A DNA stretch of 64,000 nt from Lycocorax pyrrhopterus obiensis (Eukaryota > Chordata > Aves > Passeriformes > Paradisaeidae), in the NCBI GenBank assembly GCA_014706295.1, contig JACSVZ010000037.1, positions 124,001 to 188,000 on the forward strand. The letters are read 5' to 3'. Each line of letters opens with the position of its first letter. Within the stretch, counting starts at the first letter, position 1. A program made the translations under genes and the position numbers. This document shows positions 47,412 through 60,236 of the stretch, one piece after another. Under the pieces are notes generated by a model that had not been told where the DNA came from, did not search any database, and worked only from the letters and a program-made list of their open reading frames with translations.

Positions 47412-50400
47412 GTAGGCAGCGCTGCTCGCGCCGCGCTCACCCCGCCCCGGGGTCGGGGGTGGATGCTCCGCCGAGCTGATTCCCCTCTGCTGTCGCAGGG
47501 ACTGGGGAGGAGTGGGGGACAATTTCCCACTTTCCGTCCGCCCCGGAGGAGACAAAGACGGGGGGTGACGGGGATCCCCGGTCCTGCCGCCGTCGGGATG
47601 CGCGCGGAGCTCCGGTCACGCCGGTATCGCTAAGCGGTGCGAGCGAGCGCCGAGCTCGGACAGCGCCGGTGCCGGGGCGCGGTGCCTTCGGCCAGACCTA
47701 TTGTCACCCGTGCTGGGGAGCGGGCTCCGGGCTTTACCGCTTCCGCCGCGGTTCTGCCACCCGGGTCGGCTCTGTGCCCTGCGCCGTGTGCCTCGCAGGG
47801 ATGTGCGGTACGGGCTCTGGGGCTCACGTCCCACCGCCCCACTGCGGGTCACTCCTGCAAGCTCTCTCCCCAGATCGCTCTCCCCTTCCTTGGAAGCAAA
47901 GTCGCCTCGGACAGAGGCACCGTCCCTCTCGCAGGGCCTGAGCCCGTCGCGCACCCCAGGGGTATGTCCCGGCTCCGAGCCAGAGATGCCGAGGGGTGAC
48001 GGAAGCTTTTCGCACCGAGTCATTGTGTTTACAGAGCCGTGCGCTGCCATGCACCTAGCCCCTGGGTACCCGCGGCTTGTTCTCTGCTCTTCCTCTGTTG
48101 ACAAAAGTGAGGTCTCATTTCTGAACTAAATCAATTTGGCATAATTTAATGGCTTATAACAGCTAGTAATTCATCACGTAGAATTTAAGTGACACTTATC
48201 CAATTCACACCTGAAGTTTTCTGTCAGCCGCAGGGTTTAATGGAAGTGGTTTTGTATTCCTATCTCCTCTCCCTTGACGAAGGAGGCGTTAATTCTATAT
48301 GTATGGTTCAAAGTGAGAATGTCATGCAAGGAAGAATGTTGAAAGCACAGCCCAGCTGTTCTGCCAGTCGGGACACATCCATGACTCTCTCCCAGCCAAG
48401 ATCAGGGCAAATCTGCCCCATTCTTCCCTGTCACGCTGGAGAGTACTTTCCGGCCGGGTGAGCAATGACTTTTCCTATTGATTGTGTCCCATTTGTCACC
48501 TGGCATTGTGCATGAAACTGAAGAGTCTTCTCTGCCATGCTGACAGAAGCAACTATATCTTGGATGCTAATCTCAGGCACATTGCTATTTTAATCTCATT
48601 ATTGGGTAGAGTAGACTCTGTTTGATAGCAGGTCGCCTGTGATGGCTGTGTCAGCCACACCGTGAAGTCCCAGAGGGAAGCAGAGCAGAGGGTACTGCAT
48701 ATTCATTCATGGGCTCCTCTTCCCCTTCAACGCGGTGACTTGCTGGGCTGCTCTGTCCCCGGTGGATGTTGTGCTGGGAAGCTCTCAGGGCAGGTCGGGC
48801 TAGGCTCAGGAGAAAGGGTGGCACAGCTGTGGCTAGGGGCATGTAGCGGCTTGAAGGTGCCCAGTGTCGACCAAAACCTCGGTGCTGGAGCTCAGCAGGG
48901 ACTCATGCAGCTCACAAGCCTGGGCTGCAGGAGAGGGAGTTCCGTGGGTTGTGCTGTGTGAACAGATGACCTCCGTCCTGATCAGGAGGGTAGAGCACAG
49001 GCTGTCAGCCAGAGCTGATGGGTGAGGGGAGTCCCAGCTCCAGCCCTTCAACTAATGTTGAGTGAATCAAGTTTCAAGTGGTCACTGGATACAAATTGCC
49101 CCAGGGAGAGGCTGTGAAGGCACAGGGGCAGCTACAGCTACTACTAAACCCCCTGCAAGCCTGAATCCTTATGTCCTGTCTCTTGTGCCACTAATGCAAT
49201 TGGTATAGTACTCAATTTGGCCCTTTCTATGCTGGAGTGCTGTCTGGGGATGGCAAAAGTGAGAGAAAACAACACAGGTAAAGGAAACCAGATGTTTCAA
49301 AGGGCAAGGGGGGGATTCAGGTAGCCTAAATATCTGCAGAGAGGAAATATCTTGCATCACAGTCATGAGGGACAAAGAAACTTTGGAGTCTGGTAAATAT
49401 GAAAGGCAAGATAGGGAGGAATGGTGGTGATGGAAACAGGAAACGTAAGAAAGCAGGGCAGCTCTGAAAAGGAACACAAAAGTACTGAAGATCTGTGAGC
49501 AGGGAATTCTGCTGTTCTGTCATCCCAAGGATGTCTGGGACAGCAGCAAAAACAATTAAAATTCTTTACAAATTGAGTATGCAAGAAGTGTTGGAAAGAA
49601 TAAAAGTGTTAGTACTTTTGCCCTGGAGAGGAAAAGAGAAGGGTGAATATTACCTGCCTGCTTTGGGAGACCCTAGAAAGCTGGGATTGAGCCTTTGGAA
49701 GTGGGAAAGTCTCTTGGCAGATTGTTTATGAAGCTTCCCAGCATTTGCCTCCAGAAACAGAAAAACAGATGGAAAGAGACCCAGCAGGGAAGTGAAATCT
49801 CATTTATCTGCACAATGCCATCCTCCTGGCTCCAGCCAGCTCTCTGCATGTCAGCTACCATAGAGCCTACCCCATCCATTCTGCTCCAGGCCTTCCCAAG
49901 CCCATCCATCACCCTATGGCTTCTTATTTACAGGGAGCCTGGCACACAAAGCTGGGTTTATTGTCTGTCATCCCTGCCACACAGGCACATACACACAACA
50001 CCCATGTAGATGCCCGTACACTTTGTGTATTGCTGCAGATTGGGATTGTCTGGAGTCCAGGAAATCTTTACGCGTGTCTGCCAAAGTCTGAGCTTATCAG
50101 AGCCAAAAAGAAATCTGGCCCAGCACATATGCTTGGGTCCAGCTTGGTTCAGCCCTTGAGCATACTGACTGCATCAAGGATCCTGAAAGTCTCCTGGTTC
50201 AAGGGTTTTGTTCCTCTTGGCTGTGACATGAAAAACATATGTGAAAAGTTAAAGCTAGGACTGTCAGATATCATGTTTTAAGTGAGATATGTGAATGAAT
50301 GTAGATGATCTGATGTTCCTGCTTTGTCAAATACAAAACAAATACATCAGGGGCAGTTTCAGAGTCTATTTCAGAGCCAAGGTGACACAACTGTATTTAC

Positions 50401-53400
50401 AGGGGAAAAACATGTGTGTATTTCTGTGTACCTGCTCAGTGCATGGCTGCCTTGCAGGATTACAAGCAGAGAAATAGCAATTATATTAGTGAGTCCAGAG
50501 AAGGAGACTTCACACAGGGAAAGTTATCCAAGATGCAAACCACCCCTCCCAATTTCTCTTACAGGATTGTAACCATCCACTACTAACCCAAAATGGATCA
50601 GAAATAGTGGCTGGAAGACAGCACTGCAACTCACTCCCCAGCCCTGTCTGTACTCTGGGCAGCTCTAAGGCCTTATCTTTGCTGTACAGGTGTTTTTGTG
50701 AGAGGCAGATTTGCTACCTCAGGTGGTTTGTATCCTGAGGGTCTGTAAAGGCAGTGCAGGTAGAGGGGTGGAGCAATAAGGATGTGGGTCTGGTGTTGTG
50801 AAGAACTACAAGGGCAGCTTAACCTGGCAAATACTCCATCTATTTCCCTTACTAATATATGAACCCTAAGAAGAGCATGAATTCTGGGCTTTGTTGTAAA
50901 ATGTATGTTTGTTTATAGCAATTTAGGAAAGGCAACTCCTTATAAAGCCAGACTTCTTTCTGCCTGGTGTGTGTCTCAGGCAGATTTTTATCCTTTGCAG
51001 GCTGCATCAGCAGGGTGAGAACCTTGCTGTCACCTACATCAATGAGCCCAAGGCTAGCATGGGCTTCTTTTGTGGACTGTGGCCCTGCTAGAAAAGAGGC
51101 TGAAGTTTACTTTGATGCTCAGCCATTGAGAAACCTAAGCACTGAGAACTAGGGATGCTGTTGTGTTATCTAGCTGTCTTCTGTAAGTGTAAATTCTATA
51201 GGGTAAGAAAAATTAAGGAGGTACGAAGAGGTTTCTGGAATTAAAGATAGATCAGGATATGGGAATGAGTGGTTAGGAGAAGGCTGGGACTGCTTTGCCT
51301 CTAGCACAGCAGTGTTGAATTAATCCCAAACTTGTCTATGCACTGGTTTGGTTTAGCAAACAGCTCACATCTCCCCTGACAACAGTGTAGTACAGGTATT
51401 TATCTGCATTATTAATGCAAGATTCTCAGTGGCACTAATGCAGCATGTTAACCTGCCTGCTCTGCCAGTGCAGAGATGAGGCAATCTGTGTCTCTACCTG
51501 CATTTTCATCCTGGTTCGTGCCAACAAGACAGCTGGGCAGCTTAAATAAATGTCCCCTATGCTTTGAAGCAGACCTTCTGTTTAACTGCCCTGCAGCATT
51601 TAGCTGCCTCCCAGCTCCCACTGAAAATCAGAATGTGTCTGTCAGGTTCACCATCAAAGGGCCATGTCTGTGAGAGTGAGATTGGAGACACCCTTGCATT
51701 CTCTTTGCACTTGTTCTGTTCTCTTGGTATTTTGTGTACAGATGAAAAGGTAAGATGCTCTTTCTAGCTCTTTGAGTTGTTCTGAGTGATGTCTTAATCC
51801 AGCTGGTTTGCTCTGGTTCTTAAAGAGAAAATCCTAGGCAAAAAACAAGGATCTCATGGTCTGGGGAAAAAAAACAAATGACCCCATGCAGAGCTGTGTG
51901 TGTCTATTTGTTCTACTGGTTTTGAAGAAGAACTTCAAATGCTTTTTTTTAGTAGATTTAGTTGTCGGTCTGGTTTTCCTTTGTTCCAGGTAGTTGCCAA
52001 TAAAATAGTATTTCTAGTGTTATGCCTTCAGCAAGTGAGCTTCCCAGTGCCTCCTAAATCAGTCCTCAAGGAACAGTTTATTGTCTTTTATGGCCAGTAG
52101 AAAGACCTGCTTTTTGAAAACTGCATGAAAAGAAGGCCCCTGTGCTGCCTGCCTCTTTCCGGGGAATGGCTGAACTGAAAACTTGTTCCCAGGCTATGAG
52201 CAGCAACAGAGAGGAATCTTGGAAAGGCAGGATTGGCTGGTGAATGCATGAGCAGGCTTTTTTCAATTAACAGGATGAAGGCATCTCTCTCTAAACTCCA
52301 GGATGCTGGGCTGCTGTGATGGCAGAGTTTTCACTGACCCAAAATTCTCCACATCTGTCTCTCAGGCTGAAAGAAAAAAGGAAAGGAAGAGCCCAGGCTA
52401 CTCCTAGGGTATCTTCTGTCAACTCCACAATTGGAGTCAGAATCGGCCTCAAAGGCTGTTACCTGCTGCCCTTCACAGGTGACAATGGCTGGTAAAGCAG
52501 AAAGTCACCTGGAGGAGGGAGTATGAGCCCTTGTAATTAAGCAGCAAAGTGGTTCTCCTGGTGAACAGATGGAAATCAGGTGCAGCCAAGGGCTGACATG
52601 CAGGAAAGACTGGGATGAGGTTGAGTGAAAAGTTGTGGCTGTGACTCTGTGACAGTATTTCTCAAATGTAAGTACAGGCCTGGTTTTCTGGCAGTCAGTA
52701 TCCCAGGGAGCTCTGTTTTTAAGCATGTCTTCATGCTGCCCAGAGAAAGAGGGACAGTCTGGAAAAGCTGCACTAGAAATGCTGCAAATCTCTTTCCCCA
52801 TTTTGTGGGAAAGGGCAGGGGAGAATGACTTAATTAGAGAGTGCTCTGACTTGTGCAACATCCCAAAGCCATGTCTTGTAACACAAGCCCAATGATGAAA
52901 GAAGACCCTCAAAAATGTGACAGTGAAGCAGAATGAATGAGAATAGTCTGCAGCCACTGTGCTGGTGGACTCAATGAAACTTGGTCTTAATGTTCTTGGG
53001 ACTTAAATTACCCTCCCAGTGACAGCCTTGCCTGGTGACCTGTGCAGGATCAAGGAAGGAAAGTGGGACAAGATAGAGAAACCTCAGACTGCCTCTCTGC
53101 TCCTTGGTCCTTAGGCCAACATCCCCTGCTCTGCTGACAGCCTTTTTATTTCCCTGCTATGCCATGAGATATCAGCACAAAATTTCTAGTGTTTTTTCTT
53201 CCTTCGACCAATTTCAGCCACCCTGAAGCCATATGCAAGCATGTGTGGAAGTCTCTGTCTTGAGCTGCTCAGGGCTGTTGCTAGTCCTGTGAGGCCACCA
53301 TCTGCCCCCAGTTCTGTTCATTTTGACATCTTCATTGCAAGGAAACCAGCTGTGAGGAGGGGCCAGTGCCCTTGGCCCAGGATGCCAACTTGGCAGCAGA

Positions 53401-53778
53401 CAGCCCTGGCTGGGCAGCTGGTGTTGTGCCAGGCTCAGGAGCTGTGGGCAGGAGCTAGCCCCACCCCAGACCCTCAGATGGTGGCTGTGAATAGGGGAGG
53501 GTAGGGGGGCTAGTGAGGAATCAAAGGGAAGTGTCCTACTGATTAATGGCCTCATTTGCACATGAAACTGGGACCTCTCAGCCCTGCAGGCCCTGCACAT
53601 GTGTCTCAGCTGCTGTAACCAAGGCTGGGAGAAGAGGAGATAAGCAAAGAGAGAGTAACTTGCTTCCAGCTCAGGACACCATAATGGTTTTCATCTAAGT
53701 GTCCTAAGACTGAATCTTGATGGCCTTTACAGGTCCTAAGTGCTGGTTGCTAATTTTTTTTTTCTTTTTTAATTGCAG
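47412..53778 (+). other. DRAXIN: Inferred first intron of DRAXIN
   Basis: If the donor at 47411/47412 is used, about 6.4 kb of intron runs to the acceptor TTTTTTAATTGCAG ending at 53778. Nothing coding or repetitive is recognised in it beyond the CpG island remainder up to about 47960. The first exon itself is not proven. Confidence 0.4.
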
Positions 53779-53794
53779 GTGAGACAGAGCACCC

Positions 53795-56700
53795 ATGATT
53801 ATGGAAACTTCTTCCACCTTCTCTTCTTTCCTTTTCCTGTGTGTGCTGGTTCTTTCTGACATCAGTCTTGCAGTCTCCCTGAACGCTGGCACAAAGCTCA
53901 AAAATGCCCCAGAGAACAACCACCACCTTCAAAACCAAGAGATGTGGCTGCAGCAGCCTAGAACTGGGCGCCATCACAGGCAAGGCTTGGCCAAGAAGGA
54001 GAGGATCCATGCCATTCCTTCAGGAGGGCAGCTGGCTGGGGAACAGACCCTCAAGATGGGCAGTGGAGCTTCAGCTGTGGAAGAGCTGGTGGCAGAGGGA
54101 CAGCCAGCAGCCCTGAAACAGAATAAGGGTGTGTTCCTGGGGTTTGAATTGCTGTATCCTGAGAGGGAAAACCAGTCCCCGGGCTCTGAGAGAGGAAAGA
54201 AGCAGAACCGAGAGCATCGTCGACATAGCCGCAGGGACAGGGTCAAACACCACCGAGGTATTTGCGCTCCAAGGGAAGCTGGGGCTGTTGTGTCACTGGA
54301 AATGAGTGTCTCTTGTGTGAGAGCAAGAAGATGCAGATGTGGTGGAGCCACATGGGTGTGTGGAGGGTGTGGGGTGTGTGCAGGGTGTGGGGTGTGTGCC
54401 TGCTCTGGGGAGACATCTGCCAAACAAAAGAGGCACAAGAAGAAAGGGGAACTGCAGAACCAGAGAATTTTAGTGTTGGCTGCAATTTTGTGAAAATGAC
54501 CTGATTTGTCTTACAGGGGGAGTTCTGAGAGTCCCTAAGACTTGAGGGGTTGTTTTGGGGTGGCCTGCTTTGTTGGGGTTGTTTTTTTTTTTTAGCAAAT
54601 GGCTCAACTTAGGAACAAGTATGTCCAAGCCATGCTCAATCTCTCCACTGACTTCAAAAAATTACCAGAATTAGAAAGAACACAAACTCCTTATTTTTCT
54701 TTGAAGACCAGTTTCTTCTCACCAGAGCTTGTATTCTATGTTTCTGCTGAACTACAAAAAAAAAATTCAGATTTTGCATGTGTGAAATTGCACTGATAAC
54801 TTTAAAATGTTGATTGTTTTTGACTGGGACTGCTTTCCTTTGCAGGTCAAGTTGTGGGTGTGTGTCTGTGGTATGAGCTCAGTGTGGTAAACCTTGAGTT
54901 CTGTTAAAGCAAGGCAATTTGTGTCAATCTACACTATGTGACAAGCTGGGTGTCACATCCTTGAGTTTCATCTATCACTCCTCTCTGCCTCAGTAAGAAG
55001 AGCTCTATTGTTTTTTCAGGGGACTGGCTAAACAGCTTGTGTTAGCAATATAGAAGAGTATGCAACAAAGCTGGTTTGAAGCAATATTTGCAGACTACAA
55101 ACAGGGCTTGTTTCTTGAGGTTAACTTAAAGTCTATATTTAAATTAATACTTATGAAGAAGAGGGATATATCTGTGAAGATAATAATTTCAAGTTAGGTA
55201 AGTCCTGACTTGAGATAAATTGAAATAACTCACTACTAAAATCAAATAAGAATGTATTCACAGGAATTTGCAACAGCTTAATCCATTGGTTTAAAAATGG
55301 TTAAACAGGTACATTTTGTACTCTTGAGACCAGAAAAAGACATCTTTTGCTTCTTAAGCAAGAGACAGACACATTTTCAGGAAGGTGTGATTATGTATGT
55401 CTTAAGCGTGTAAAAATCAAGCTGCATATACTCTGGACCTGATTTATCACTGTAATAGCTCATTACTCTGTTTTACAGTGGTCTAAACAGCAGCTCAGGG
55501 TCATGGAACAGTGGTCTGCTGGATGAAACATGAATTCCTTTGACTTGAATCTGTCACACAGAGAAAAGGGATGAGAAAGGTAATGCCACTGTACCTGTTG
55601 CCCTCTGCAGGGAAGACTCCTGATGCTGGGCCAAGCTCCCTGTACAAGAAACCCAAAAGCTTTGAAGAACAGTTTCAAAATCTTAGGGCAGAGGAGGCTA
55701 CAAGTCTGACTCCCACCATGCTCCTCATTGCTGCACTGGACACAGCTGTTTCCACAGAAGAACCTCCTGTTCTTCCAGCCACTTCACCACGGTCACAGGT
55801 AAAGAGACAGCTGGGAACTGTTCTGTACCTCCAAGCCTTGCCTCTCCCTCATCTATCCAACTTCACTGGGCTTCAAGGACCAGCGAGACAGTAGGAGCCC
55901 TTGGCTGAAGAGCCAGCATGTCCTAATGCTCACTGCTCACCTTTTGTTCTCACACAGAAGCAGTGGAAACTTCCCTCTTGGCTTCAGCCTCAACAAGGGA
56001 AAGCTTTTCCCTTCTGAAAATGAGATGCTAGGAATCCCCAGTGGATAAGACAGGAGGGGAGGGGGAATCATAAAGCCTTTTTAATGTCTAAAAGCGCCAT
56101 GAAAATTTGCAAAGACTTCAGTGTCTTTACAGAAGAGTAATCCATTGTCTGTCTGGTTTTTTTGTGGTTTGCAGGCCCGCCTCAGGCAAGATGGGGATGT
56201 GATGCCCACCTTAGATATGGCACTCTTTGACTGGACCGATTATGAGGATCTCAAACCAGAAATGTGGCCATCTGCTAAAAAGAAAGGTGCTAAACCTCCC
56301 TGTCCTCTTTCCCAAAAGTCATCCTGTAAGGCTTGTCTATGGTTAGTATTCACAGATGTGCTGAAGGACATGAGATTATGGTGGGGAAAGATGGAAGCAG
56401 CATAATGCTGATTGTGTTTTGTGCTCAGTTTCAGAATGTTTCTCATTTTGGATGCATAGTTGGAGGGCAGAGGAAAAATGATAAATGGAGAGTTGAGAAA
56501 TAAGGAGGAGATTAGACTATGAAGGTTTAGAGTTCAAACTCTTGAAATTTGAGGCTGTTTTTACCCTGGAACAATATACTCTCCAAAATTAAAACACTAG
56601 CATGACATTTTCTATCAGCATCTTTTTTTTTTTTTCATAGAAAAACGCCGCAGTAAGAGCCCCAATGGTGGAAATGAAACCATGACAGCTGAAGGAGAGC

Positions 56701-59700
56701 CATGTGATCACCACCTTGACTGCCTCCCAGGTCAGGATCAGCTTGGCAGAGTCATTTCTGCAAACATGAGATGTTTGAAATATACCCCAGGTTTTAAGAC
56801 ATGCATCCTTATTTCTACTACTGATAGGAAGTGGTATGCAAGGGAAGGGCAGAGGCTGTCTAGGCGTGTTGTGGGACCAGATGATGTCTGTATGATGGCT
56901 CTGTCATGGGTGCCAGTAGCCCTACAGGTAAGGGGATACCTGAGCTGTGCTGACCCCTGGTCCTGTGTTGCAGGCTCTTGCTGTGACTTGCGTGAACACC
57001 TCTGCAAACCACACAATCGAGGCCTTAACAACAAGTGTTATGATGACTGTATGTGCACTGAAGGTGAGTCCAGCTCTTTGCTCCCTGTCTCGGTTTAAAA
57101 GACAGGTGTCTGCCAAGGAAGGTGGAAACATCCCTTGGAATGGAAAGTATGACCCCCTTCCCTCCAAATTATTATAACTTTGAAATTACGGGGCTTTCAG
57201 GCCCTGTATATGAGAAAAGGAACAACAGTTCTTTACTAGCATGTATAACAAGGCAAACAACAACAACAACGGCAGCAACAACAAACAGAACCAGAGACCC
57301 AGCGCCGGCCTCTCTCGGCCGCAGGCACTTTCCCCTCGGTGCAGTTCCGCTCACGGCCGCCAGGGGCGCTGCTGGCTCCCGGCCGGGCAGGGCGGGTGCG
57401 GTGATTCCCCCGCGCCTGCAGGGGGCGCTGTGGCGCGAGCTCGGCCGCCTCACCACATGGTCATGGCGACTCAGCCGGCGGGAGAGAGAAAAAAGGGGCT
57501 CTCGCTGCAAACTCACGGGGGGCAGCCGGTCTCAGTGTCCCTCTGGATGGCAAAATGGACTGCAGCAGGAACCTCGGAGCAGCAGGCTGGAACAGCAGAG
57601 GCGAGCAGACCCCCCCAGAGTGGCAAATCGAACTGTAGTACTAAGCCCCAAGCCATGGAAAAAGCAGAAGCAGCAGGGGGTCCTGGTGGATGCTGGGTGT
57701 TGGGCTAAAGTGTAGCAAAAACCTCGAAGCAGTGGCAAGAAACTGCAGGGGCTGGAGGAGGGATTGCTCCTTTGCACAGCTCACTGGTGAGGAGTGGCCC
57801 AGCCGCGGTCCCAGCACAGCACACCACCGGCTCTGGGCTCCCAAGCAGCAGAGGAGGAGAGAAGCAAGCCGGCAAGCCCTAGTCACAGTGCCGAAGGAAA
57901 AAAAAAAGCAAACCAAGAGGGAAGAAAAGAGAAAGGCAAAAACCACAGGGCGACAGGATGTCAGGTCAGACCCACTGTGCCGCGTGGCCGCCGAGCCAAT
58001 CACCCCCACCGGAAGGAAGGGCAGCCCCTCGTCCCCAACCCCCGCAGGATCCCGGGCTGCCTCTCACCTGTGGCGATATTCCTGGAGCTGGGGGAGGCAG
58101 TGACCATTCCAGACACAAAACAAAAACAAAACCAGACATGGTTATGGGATATAAACCATCCTCAAGACACTCCCCGACTTTGTAGTTGGCAGTGTTGACT
58201 TGGAATAGTGGTTTGTATGTGAAAGCAGGGGCCAAGCTCTGCTGTTCTTAGCCTTTCTCTGCCATTGACTCACAGTGTGACTACTGAGTCTTCTAGGATA
58301 TCTTGTTTTCCCTCTTGAAAACAAAGATCCTGATGTCTACCAACCTATCAGAAGAAGCCACAATATATTAACATTTCAGTGGTGCTTTCAAGTATCACAG
58401 GCTATGAAAACAGACTGTTTTGTATGACCTTGTGCCTAACGACTTTCCCAAGCTCATTTCAACTGAGCTTGTAGCAATTTAGTAGATGTGGGATGGACTC
58501 AGGCTTTTGTTTCTTAAAACTATTTCTGAAGAATCCACAGCAGCCCTTACTCTGAAGTGCATTACAAAGGTGTTAAAAGCCACTCTTTTAGTCTGAACAT
58601 GTTCAGGATCAGCTCCAAGCACTGAGTCTCATCTGCCAGAACAAAACTCTGTTTGCCAGGTGTTGTGACCTGCATTAGGTACCCAGTGATTTGACCAGGC
58701 TGTTCACCTACTTTTTACCCAGTTAAAGGGGCAGCTTTCCTGGAGTTGCAATGTTAAATGATAGTCTTCAACTTGGACGTCTTGTGTAACACCTCAAGGT
58801 CCTAATCAGAGATGACCTTCAGATAGATTAGCCTAGAAAAGTGTTTCTGCAGTCCCTAATGAGGCTGCCCCAGGCCCTGCTTTATCCTTAAGCTAGTTAT
58901 AAGTTGATAGCAAATGTGCATCCTGTGTAGCATAAAAAAGATTCCCCAGAGATGGAAGATCCAGGTAAGATAGACAAGAGGCTTAGATAAGAGCAGAGCT
59001 CTGATCTTGCATGCTCTCCTTCTAGGAGGCCAGATTGCCCTGGGGTGATTGGTAATGAGGGGCACAAACCCAACTTTTTAAGGTAGCCGATTGTCAATGT
59101 AGCCCAGGGACATGATTCCAAAAGACTGCTCTGTGAACTACGACATCATCTGGGTCTCCAGCGTATAACCGAGGACAGTTTTGGGCTGTCTCATTACAAA
59201 AGCTATAAATCCTCAGCCTCCCCTGCTCTGGGGATGCTGGCACTATTGCTATCTGCTGCCTGCTCTGGAAGTTAAAAGAGCTGCAGTTTCTAGAATGATC
59301 AAATCAGCTCCTGCCAACCCCAAAGACAAGATCCTGCACTACTGAAAAGCAGAGTTTTCTTGAGAATTATTTACCCATAGGCTGTACCCTGTCTGGCCCA
59401 ACTAGCTATGCATGCTGGTGTAACAAAGTCAGACAAGAAACATCATAAATCAACAACCTATTGGTACCAGAAACCAACTAGTTACCATGACCCGAGGCTC
59501 CCATTGCCTTCCACTGCCATGGGAGAATACGGGTTTTTACAAATAAAATGCCTTTTTTTCCCTTCATATTCACCAATGCTATATTAGCTAGCTTCCTTCA
59601 AATCCTGCACATTGAGCATCTAAAACAGAGAAATTAAAGGAGATGAGCAGTGGGCTTTGGATCAGACCTCCCAGTAATAACACTTCAAAGTCTCTTCCCT

Positions 59701-60236
59701 TCTCTCTTGAAGCTTCGGGGAAATAAATAGCAAGGGGAGGTCCCTAGTCATCGCTGCTGCACATTAAATCTATAGTCATTTCCCGATGGAGAGATCACTT
59801 AGACAGTAATGGGAAGTAATAGGGGGAAACCAAGCAAGGCTTCCATAAAATCACTGGAAACAATTGGAATAATTCATTGGTATTTCAAGAAGCCAGTGAA
59901 ACTTGCCTGAACCAATGAATCCCAAACCAGAACAGTGAGCCAAACAAAAGGCCAGTGCCCAGAGAGCAATATGCACTGTCTGTGTGAGGCATTTCTCTGC
60001 CACCCTATTTGACACAGCACTGGGACTGTCCCCAGTGCAGCAGGATCTGAGGCAGAGAGATGGTTGGTGTTACTGCTGTAGTGAGCCCTGGTCCCTCCTC
60101 ACTTCTACATGTCTTTTCCATAGGGCTACGCTGTTATGCCAAATTCCACCGGAACCGAAGAGTGACCAGGAGGAAAGGGCGCTGTGTGGAGCCTGAATCA
60201 GCCAATGGAGAGCAGGGATCTTTCATTAATGTTTAG
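53795..60236 (+). CDS. DRAXIN: Draxin, secreted dorsal axon-guidance protein and Wnt antagonist
   Basis: Draxin repels or steers axons by binding netrin-1 and DCC, and it dampens Wnt signalling through LRP6. Six coding exons: 53795-54257, 55611-55798, 56175-56286, 56641-56730, 56974-57063 and 60124-60236 (TAG), giving 351 residues against about 349 in human. Residues 1-28 form a signal peptide (hydrophobic FLFLCVLVL). Residues about 136-154 are strongly basic ([14 protein letters not shown]). Residues about 225-245 hold the highly conserved acidic [18 protein letters not shown], the segment reported to bind netrin. The C-terminal domain (about 270-345) has ten cysteines in a Dickkopf-like order, from [10 protein letters not shown] to [10 protein letters not shown], and the protein ends GSFINV. 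A second ATG two codons in (53801) could also start translation. The 5' UTR part begins at the acceptor at 53779. The last intron contains an LTR insertion that begins 23 bases after the exon end. Confidence 0.96.
54364..54399 (+). repeat. Two perfect 18-bp tandem copies, G/T-rich
   Basis: AGGGTGTGGGGTGTGTGC at 54364-54381 is repeated exactly at 54382-54399, with a partial copy just before it. It lies about 110 bp into the intron after the first DRAXIN coding exon and has many G runs. Confidence 0.85.
57086..58169. mobile_element. Solo LTR, 1,084 bp, ERVL-like (copy B), inside DRAXIN
   Basis: The element starts TGTCTCGG and ends CAAGACA, with a perfect 5-bp target duplication CTCCC (57081-57085 and 58170-58174). 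Its first 250 bp track copy A at 8626 closely (TTTAAAAGACAGGTGTCTGC against the same word with one change), and the CpG-rich core is almost identical. The rest aligns loosely. There are no retroviral genes. It sits in the last DRAXIN intron, very close to the upstream splice donor. Transcriptional orientation is undecided but the same as that of copy A. Confidence 0.82.
57326..57437. promoter_or_regulatory. CpG-rich LTR core with two CTCF-like motifs (copy B)
   Basis: The block matches 8878-8989 with one mismatch in 112 bp. The CTCF-like words are CCGCCAGGGGCGCTGCTGG at 57357-57375 and CCTGCAGGGGGCGCTGTGG at 57415-57433, with the same spacing and orientation as copy A. Binding is inferred. 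Confidence 0.55.
58175..60123 (+). other. Remainder of the last DRAXIN intron
   Basis: About 1.9 kb between the LTR and the terminal exon. No exon, RNA gene or repeat family recognised. It ends in the acceptor CTTTTCCATAG. Confidence 0.6.

Larger units (their letters stand above)
46230..47960. promoter_or_regulatory. CpG island between MAD2L2 and DRAXIN, putative divergent promoter
   Basis: A very GC- and CpG-rich block of about 1.7 kb lies upstream of both genes. Candidate first-exon donors are CCCG/GTAGGG on the minus strand near 46643 for MAD2L2, and GCGCAG/GTGAGC at 46927 or GGACAG/GTAGGC at 47411 on the plus strand for DRAXIN. A full cAMP response element lies at 46699. A C(12) run is at 47132-47143 and a (CTC)n run at 47257-47279. 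Several long open frames here reflect GC content, not genes. Confidence 0.65.

Noticed and set aside
46122..47633. Several open frames of 180-283 codons on both strands between MAD2L2 and DRAXIN
   Set aside because: High GC removes stop codons. The translations are Pro/Arg/Gly-rich with no family resemblance and overlap in many frames at once.
57122..57715. 197-codon open frame and its neighbours downstream of a DRAXIN exon
   Set aside because: It lies within the LTR insertion and its CpG-rich core. There is no retroviral or cellular protein resemblance.
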